From NCBI RefSeq assembly GCF_041146795.1, contig NC_135179.1, positions 31,190,547 to 31,254,546 on the forward strand: DNA of 64,000 nucleotides, written 5' to 3'. This DNA comes from Maylandia zebra (taxonomy: Eukaryota; Chordata; Actinopteri; Cichliformes; Cichlidae). Shown one piece after another: positions 58,034 to 64,000 of the stretch; position 1 is the first letter of the stretch; every line of letters begins with the position of its first letter. Made by a program: the position numbers and the translations under genes. The notes under the pieces were generated by a model. It ran no database searches, was not told the origin of the DNA, and worked only from the letters and a program-made list of their open reading frames with translations.

Positions 58034-58924
58034 ACCCCACTGAGTCTAAGCCAGAATGGAAGAAGCTGTGGTTGGCCCAATTTACCCAACATAAATAAGC
58101 TGTGTCTCAATTATTCAGTTGTTTGTTTATTATCAGCTGAGATATATTTTTGATATTGATATTGTTTTTGTACTGATATCATTGCAGAAGCAGAGGCTTT
58201 TATACTGTATCTAAGGTTTGGAATATTGTTTTTGCTATTGTGGGATGTTGTGTGTTAACATTCGTAGATACTACAAAAACAGTCCATAATTTTGTTGGGA
58301 GGTATAGCTTGTCTGTTAAGAAAATGTAAGCATTGTGGAAATGTGTTCACTGACTGCATATTGGGTGAACACGACATGAAATGTGTGAATGGTATGGCCA
58401 CAACAGACCGATCCTGTGCTAATTGTGTTTAGAGTTTTGCAAATGTGACAACTGTTTGGACAAACGCTTGTTAGCGACTGAAAAAAACTGTAATCTAGCT
58501 GTGTTTGCTTTTGCAAGAGAACTACAATGTTTTGATTATTGGGTGACAGGTTTTCTTATTTGTGTGAAGAGTTTTGCAAAATTAGCCAATAGTTACAAAA
58601 AATGTGCTTAAGCAATCAGAAAAAACTGTAAGTTTTGCATTGTGTTATTGTTTTGGCCATAAGTTTAACAGTTTTGAAAACAGTATGTAAGCACATGCAA
58701 AATGTCCTGTACGTACAAAGATTTTTGGCAGTTGTTGTGTCTGAGTGAGAAGATAATTCATGAAATTTGAGAGATGTAGTCATTGAATGCATTTTGTGCC
58801 AAAACAATGATAACTGGTCCTCAGTTTAGCCCACATAGACTTCTGTTGTGCTCACTGTGTGAGGAGTTTTGCAAAAGTGACCTAAGTATTGAGAAATGTG
58901 TCCTAGCGTCTGTAAAAAAAACTG

Positions 58925-60857
58925 TAATTGCCATCAACAGTGTGATTAGCCTCATCTGTCTCAATGTCACCACTGATTTCACTCCCACTTCCACTCCAGT
59001 AATAAAGAATAATTTTACAAGAGCTACTATCTGTTTCTTAAATTTGAAATGTGTCTCCTTTTTCTGCACTAATATTATTATATTTGTATAGTTATACACT
59101 AATATATTCTATCTTGCTTCTTGATGCACCAAAGTTGCTTTCAAGATGGCAGCTGACTACACGTGGTCACAGACCAGGTCCCTGGATTCAAAGCGACTAT
59201 TTCAATGTAATGCCAAACTGAATAAACGATTCTTAATTTTAAAGGTAACATAGTTAAATTGTTGGCTCATAATAATTTCTTGTACATAGACTCACCTGAA
59301 TATTTGAAACATTTTCATTATTTAAAAAAAGAGAGAGTCGTTTTTAGCAGGTAAGCACTCCAAAAATTGTTTTTGTATTGTTTTGTTTGGTTTTTCGAAT
59401 GCAATTCTGAGTCATCATATCCTTTTCTCATGAGGAGAAACACTTGTGAAAGTGACTTCTGTTGCATCTGTTTTTCTGTTTGTTCTGTGACATTCAGAAT
59501 GTGAAGTTATTAATCATTAAATAAGGGTTTACGAAACAGAAAGAAACTATGTCAGCATAAAACAGGCAATATTGTGTCTTCTGGACTTGAATACTCACAT
59601 TTAATATTCTGCTGTGAACAACAAAGGCTTCAGTGACCTAAAGTAATTACAAAACTACTCTTATGAAAACAAACGGGCTGTTACATAGTTTGGATTGATG
59701 ACACCAGAAGAGAAAAACAGATATAGGAATATGAGGGAGCTCTCAGGTTACCTGTATTCCCATATAAAAAGAAACAAGAAATATATGAATTACAAACAGT
59801 CTGATGGTCCCCATATTCAATTCAAGGTATTCCCTTTAGGGTTTAATATTTAAAGTGTGGAATTACATTTTAATTAAACATGGCTTAACTGAATACAACA
59901 TAAAAAATAAACTACTGTCTTTTTTTCATTCTGCCCTTCACCTCTCCTTCCCTTTCATCCTACTATACATGCATGCCTCTCGGTTCCTTCAACCCACTAT
60001 TCTTCCCCACATCGCACACAGATTTGTTCCAAATATAGAGAAAGCAGCCTCCTATCAGTGGTAAAGTAAAAACATAGAGTAGAAACACTAGTCCTGTGGT
60101 GAATACCACAGAAGAATCTTAGCTGCAGAGTAGACACAGCAGTGACCAACACTACAACACTATTGATCTGACTGGAAGACCAAACTGAAACCTCTTGAGT
60201 ACACAAGCACACTGGGATGGACAGAGAGACATGAGTGTTCCTTAGCTGCTGCACTTCGAAGAAAACATTTGGGACATTGTCTCACATATACTGTCCAGTT
60301 TCTGTAACAGCTGTACAAACTGAATCTGCAAACACACGCATACAGACACAGACCTACTGTGCAAACAGACACACACAGAGAGGGAGAGAGAGAGAGAGAA
60401 TAGACAGAAAGTGGGATTTAGTTACAGGAAAAGTTTAAAAAATGGCAAAAACCCAGTAAACTGGCAGGCAAAAATTTGTCTAAAGAAATGGTTTTTATGC
60501 TGCAGGCTCAAAATACTGTCGTTAAAAAAAACCAAATCCAGGAAAAGCATAAAAGCAAAGGGGTTTTTTTTCCCATTGTTTCTGTCCCATTCTTGAAAGG
60601 GTTGATTTTTACTCAGCCCTTTATTTTTGCCACCAGCTGACAGCATTTCATCACAAACTTTTTGTGTCTTTTCTCACAACTGTAGGAAGAAACAAGAAAC
60701 TTAGATTATTACATTCAGCAGTTGCATTTTGCCTAAACGCGTTAAAAAACAACAATGCTAGCAAACATATTCTCCAAAGCGCTCTACAGAAGTGGAAAGT
60801 TTCTGTAATCTTGATGATATTGCTCCTGTTTTTATTATTTTTATTTGGAATAAAGGT
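58925..60857. other. Intergenic, no gene seen
   Basis: A GA-rich microsatellite lies at about 60377-60399. Only short unconvincing frames are present. Confidence 0.55.
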
Positions 60858-60984
60858 GTGTTGGCCCTGCGACAGACTGGCGACCTGTCCAGGGTGTACC
60901 CCACCTCTCGCTCTATGACAACTGGGATAGGCTCCAGCATCCCCCGCAACCCTGAAAAGGATAAGCGGAAGTGGATGGATGGAT
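60858..60984 (+). mobile_element. LINE 3' tail insertion, second copy
   Basis: Same tail as 45891-46024 (GGCGACCTGTCCAGGGTGTA, GGATAAGCGGAAG, ATGG repeats). The 11-mer GGAATAAAGGT lies at 60847-60857 and 60985-60995. Confidence 0.9.
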
Positions 60985-60995
60985 GGAATAAAGGT

Positions 60996-62447
60996 ATGGG
61001 GTAATGTGTCTCTTTGCTGTTGTTTGTGTTTGTTTTGTGTGTCTTTGTGGTTCCACATCGGTCTGATATTGGGCCCCTGTGCTTATTCTTTGTCCCTTTA
61101 TATCCATTTTGCATCTCTTCTTTTCTTTGCTTTGTTTGCTTTGATTGTATTTATCATGCATACTTTTTGCTGTCCTTTAGGCCTATTTCAGTTCCTAATT
61201 TACTTTAGCCGTTCTACAGTCATTTGAAAAAGAAGATTTTCACAGGACTCAATGCCAAAGAAAAAAAGCATATCTATATACCGCTTCTGCTTCTGTGGGA
61301 ATTAAGAGGTTAAGTAGTAGCCATGTGCTGTTAACCAAATGCATCAACAAGTGTGACCACATGTGTAAAAGCAGGAATTTGGCACTTTGCTTGTCTGGAG
61401 GATTCAGATATCTGTGGACACAACGCCACAATCCTACCAGGAGTGGACAACCCAGCAAATTTACCCCAAAGAGAAACTGAAAAGAGCTACATATACTCTA
61501 CAGATCTCAGTGTGCTAAATGATAAAGTACATGGCAGTACAATTAGAAATAGATTGAATAGGTAAGGCTTGTTTGGTAGAGTTGCCAAGAGAAAGCACAG
61601 GTTAGATTTTCATAGATGCCACAGCAGCTTATCAGCACAAACATCTCATACCAACTGTCAAACAGTGGAGAGTTGATGATTGTTTTACAGCCAAGGGACC
61701 CGGGCACCTTGCAGTCACTGAATTGACCATGAACTCCTCTGTATACCAAAGTATTCTGGAATTAAATATCAGGTCATTTGTCTGACCATTAAATCTTGAC
61801 TGAAATTTGGTCATGCAAGAGGACAATGATCTGAAGCACTCAAGCAACAGAACGGCTACTAAAAAGAGGCACTCATGTCTGCCTAGTAACTTGTCCAACA
61901 TGTATATGAATTTTTTATCTCTGCTTTAACGTATTAGCAAGGAAAGCCTTGATGATGAAGAGTAGACATAAAAATGTCGTGTCCAGTCTAATGAAATAGG
62001 CAAGTTGAATAGAAGCAGACAGCATCAGCACTTTCAGATCAGCATCTACAACTTTTAAATATTTTTATTGTTAATCATTTATGTCCATTTTTTTCAGTAC
62101 TACAGTTCTCTGTGTAGTGAGTTTTTTGATAGCGTGTTACTTTTACTAAAGGAATGGTTCTAAAAAAAATCCTCCAGCATGTCATTGTCAGTTAATTAAA
62201 CTCTGAAGGCAGATTTATGCCTTTTTGGTGGCGTGTATATCTTTGTGAGGTCCTACTGTTGTTTTTAAGCATGTGTTCTGTGCTCCTACTTCAAGGATTT
62301 GTTTTTATGATGTTTACTTTTTTGCTAAGACACATAAAGGCTCATCATTGTCTGCATCCGTCTATGTGTGCTGTGCCACTTGGCTTCTCCTCACACAACT
62401 CGGTGACACAAAAAAATCTTCCCCAGATAAGATGTGATCTAAATGTA
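60996..62447. other. Intergenic, no gene seen
   Basis: No recognised coding sequence or repeat. Confidence 0.55.
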
Positions 62448-62755
62448 CAGGGTGGGCCATTTATATGGATACACCGTAATAACATGGGAATGGTTGGTGA
62501 TATTAAAGTCCTGTTTGTGGCACATTAGTATATGTGAGGGGGCAAACTCCTCAAGATGGGTGGTGACCATGGTGGCAATTTAGAAGTTGGCCATCTTGGA
62601 TACAACTTTGTTTTTTCAATAGGAAGAGGGCCATGTGACACATCAAACTTATTGGTAATGTCACAAGAAAAACAATGGTGTGCTTGGTTTCAACGTTACT
62701 TTATTCTTTCATGAGTTATTTACAAGTTTCTGACCACACAGCAAATCCAGCATGT
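62448..62755 (+). mobile_element. mariner-type element fragment (left terminus)
   Basis: TACAGGGTGGGCCATTTATA starts a sequence typical of the terminus of a widespread fish mariner/Tc1 family. No right terminus is found before the next repeat. Confidence 0.6.
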
Positions 62756-62764
62756 CCAAATTAA

Positions 62765-63140
62765 CACTGTCGGATTTGATTTCAACACTATTAAAGTGTC
62801 TATATGGTAAATGGTAAATGGCCTGTATTTGTATAGCGCTTTTCTAGTCCCTAAGGACCCCAAAGCGCTTTACACAACCTGTCATCCACCCATTCACACA
62901 CACATTCACACACTGGTGATGGCAGCTACAATGTAGCCACAGCCACCCTGGGGCGCACTGACAGAGGCGATATATGGGTCCACACCAGAGAGTGTTAATT
63001 TAACTCTTTTTGGAGAGTTGGTACGTTAACTCTGATTTAGTGTTAAACACCAAATCTGTCTGGAGTTGATAATTTAACACTTGGTGTTAAGAGTTTATAT
63101 ATTAACTCTCAAAGAGTATTTTAGTTTAACTACGTTAAGA
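62765..63140. mobile_element. MITE with AACACTNT words, split by a LINE-tail fragment
   Basis: ACACTGTCGGATTTGATTTC at the left and TTAACACTTGGTGTTAAGAG, TTAACTCTCAAAGAG at the right belong to a repeat of TTAACTCT/AGAGTTAA words. Between them (about 62808-62980) lies TGGTAAATGGCCTGTATTTG with AGCGCTTTTCTAGTCCCTAA, a common fish LINE tail. Confidence 0.55.
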
Positions 63141-64000
63141 GTTATCTTCTAATTCATTCTAAAAGGCGGGAATTTTACTGTTCTGAACTTCTAGAAATTT
63201 CTTTTGGAAATAAACATTTACTAAAAAGATGCAATGGTTTTTGAAAAACATTTATTCTGAACTGTGCACCACAATTTCAAAACATTTTCTGAAAGATGTA
63301 ACAGTGTACATGTTCTCACTTTCATTAGAATTTTGTTTATCAAAAGGTCTGACATGGTAAATGCAAATAACAGAATTCTCATCACTTATTTCTTCAATAC
63401 AATATGCATGTCCTTCATTCATCCCTTTGTGGAACTTCAACGCACTTCTGCTCTCCCCCATATTCCATCTTCACAAGCATATTCTGTGCGGAGATCGAAT
63501 AAAAATTAGTTGACACTAATTAATGGCACAAATAATCCAGTAAACAATTGCAGCACAGTAAAAAAAAAAGGAATCCTCTTTGAGCCATTACTTGTGTAAA
63601 GTATTTTCCCAAAAGACAAAGACACAGGCAACAGGTAATACTGAACTAAATGTAAAACCTCAACCTTTTTCATTTTTACCTAAACTGTGTGCACAAAACT
63701 CTGGAGGGATCTAAATGCTAACGTAGAATCCAGTCAGGACGTCAGCTACTGCTGTTTGCTCGTTTTTTTTGTTTTGTTTTTTTTTTATGGGCGATCGGTT
63801 TCAGGCTTCAAGTAGCACCGTTATACCAACATTTCACATTCTAGACATTGTTTTAGGTGTATTTGACCAAAAGTTTGACTGAAAATTCACATGCAAGCTT
63901 TTTTTCAAAGCTGTGGTATTTGCCCGCAAACAATACCTTTCAGCTAGCTAAAACAGAATGTTATGCTATCACCGAGCAACATGGCTAATGCCTTTCACAC
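63141..64000. other. Intergenic, no gene seen
   Basis: AT-rich; T runs lie near 63758-63787. No recognised element. Confidence 0.55.

Larger units (their letters stand above)
55851..58490 (-). mobile_element. Tc1/IS630-like element C (innermost), possibly autonomous
   Basis: The ends CAGTTTTTTTCAATCGCTAA and the inverse CAGTTTTTTTCAGTCGCTAA match over about 26 bp with one difference. TA flanks both (55849-55850 and 58491-58492). At 2.64 kb it holds one three-exon transposase gene with no visible lesion. A poly-A/poly-G tract (about 56487-56518) lies beyond the stop codon. Confidence 0.9.
54650..58628 (+). mobile_element. Tc1/IS630-like element B (middle)
   Basis: The ends CAGTTTTTTCTGAATGCTTAA and their inverse differ at one of 21 bases, with TA on each side (54648-54649 and 58629-58630). 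It is oriented opposite to A and C. It keeps a first exon (about 55016-55384) with RATIVDHVINCGMTLRVAGQ and VASTIR before a GTGAGT donor, and a shortened second exon (ADQVTHIVIMATANNPI). The catalytic exon is lost. Element C lies inside it. Confidence 0.85.
53950..58924 (-). mobile_element. Tc1/IS630-like element A (outermost of three)
   Basis: Inverted ends of about 68 bp match with few differences. Both begin CAGTTTTTT, and both contain CTAGGACACATTTC and a TACTTAGGTCACTTTTGCAAAAC block. TA flanks both ends (53948-53949 and 58925-58926). At 54403-54500 the - strand keeps the last part of a transposase (FPRCIALDDIRCDVDENLWP) that closely resembles the end of the intact transposase in element C. 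Element B is inserted in it. It is a deletion derivative. Confidence 0.88.

Overview
This window is vertebrate nuclear DNA, most likely from a ray-finned (percomorph or cichlid-like) fish. The evidence is GT-AG introns, large CA/GT microsatellites, and a transposon mix typical of teleosts: Rex3-like RTE, CR1/L2-type and RTE LINE tails, an R2/R4-type LINE with a restriction-like endonuclease, L1-clade, Penelope-like, Ty3/Gypsy, Tc1/mariner, many hAT elements and a CACTA-like family. There is no bacterial gene organisation.

Only one complete host gene is visible: a four-exon secreted SOUL/heme-binding protein (hebp2-like) at 7683-9290 on the + strand. The first 131 bases are the third exon of a tandem paralogue. 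Its last exon was not found; transposons occupy the place where it should be.

Almost everything else is mobile DNA, often nested.
330-7519: LINE fragments, a CACTA-like element (624-5122) containing a hAT with a BED-finger remnant, a Penelope-like GIY-YIG tail, and another hAT (6256-7059).
11157-18127: a Ty3/Gypsy provirus whose RT is split by a CR1/L2-type LINE and whose 3' LTR holds a poly(A)-tailed retro-copy.
18483-20098: pogo-derived and hAT pieces.
22003-25550: a 3.5 kb poly(A)-tailed composite retro-insertion carrying one LTR and a 564-codon ORF.
26520-28280: a degenerate Tc1 with a tRNA-derived SINE.
30419-38185: a long L1-clade LINE with a 17-bp target duplication, interrupted by a one-LTR retroelement and by a hAT that itself contains a Harbinger-like MITE.
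38802-39330: a pogo-like repeat. 40690-42050: an R2/R4-type LINE. 42050-42927: a second CACTA-like copy. 44.7-53.2 kb: LINE tails, hATs, a Penelope-like unit and Rex3 stacked inside one another.
53950-58924: three relatives of one Tc1/IS630-like superfamily nested like Russian dolls; the innermost has an intact-looking three-exon transposase gene.
62.4-63.1 kb: mariner and LINE-tail fragments.

Many insertions can be ordered in time because their target-site duplications are still readable. All calls rest on reading the sequence and on remembered family features; no alignment or database search was run.
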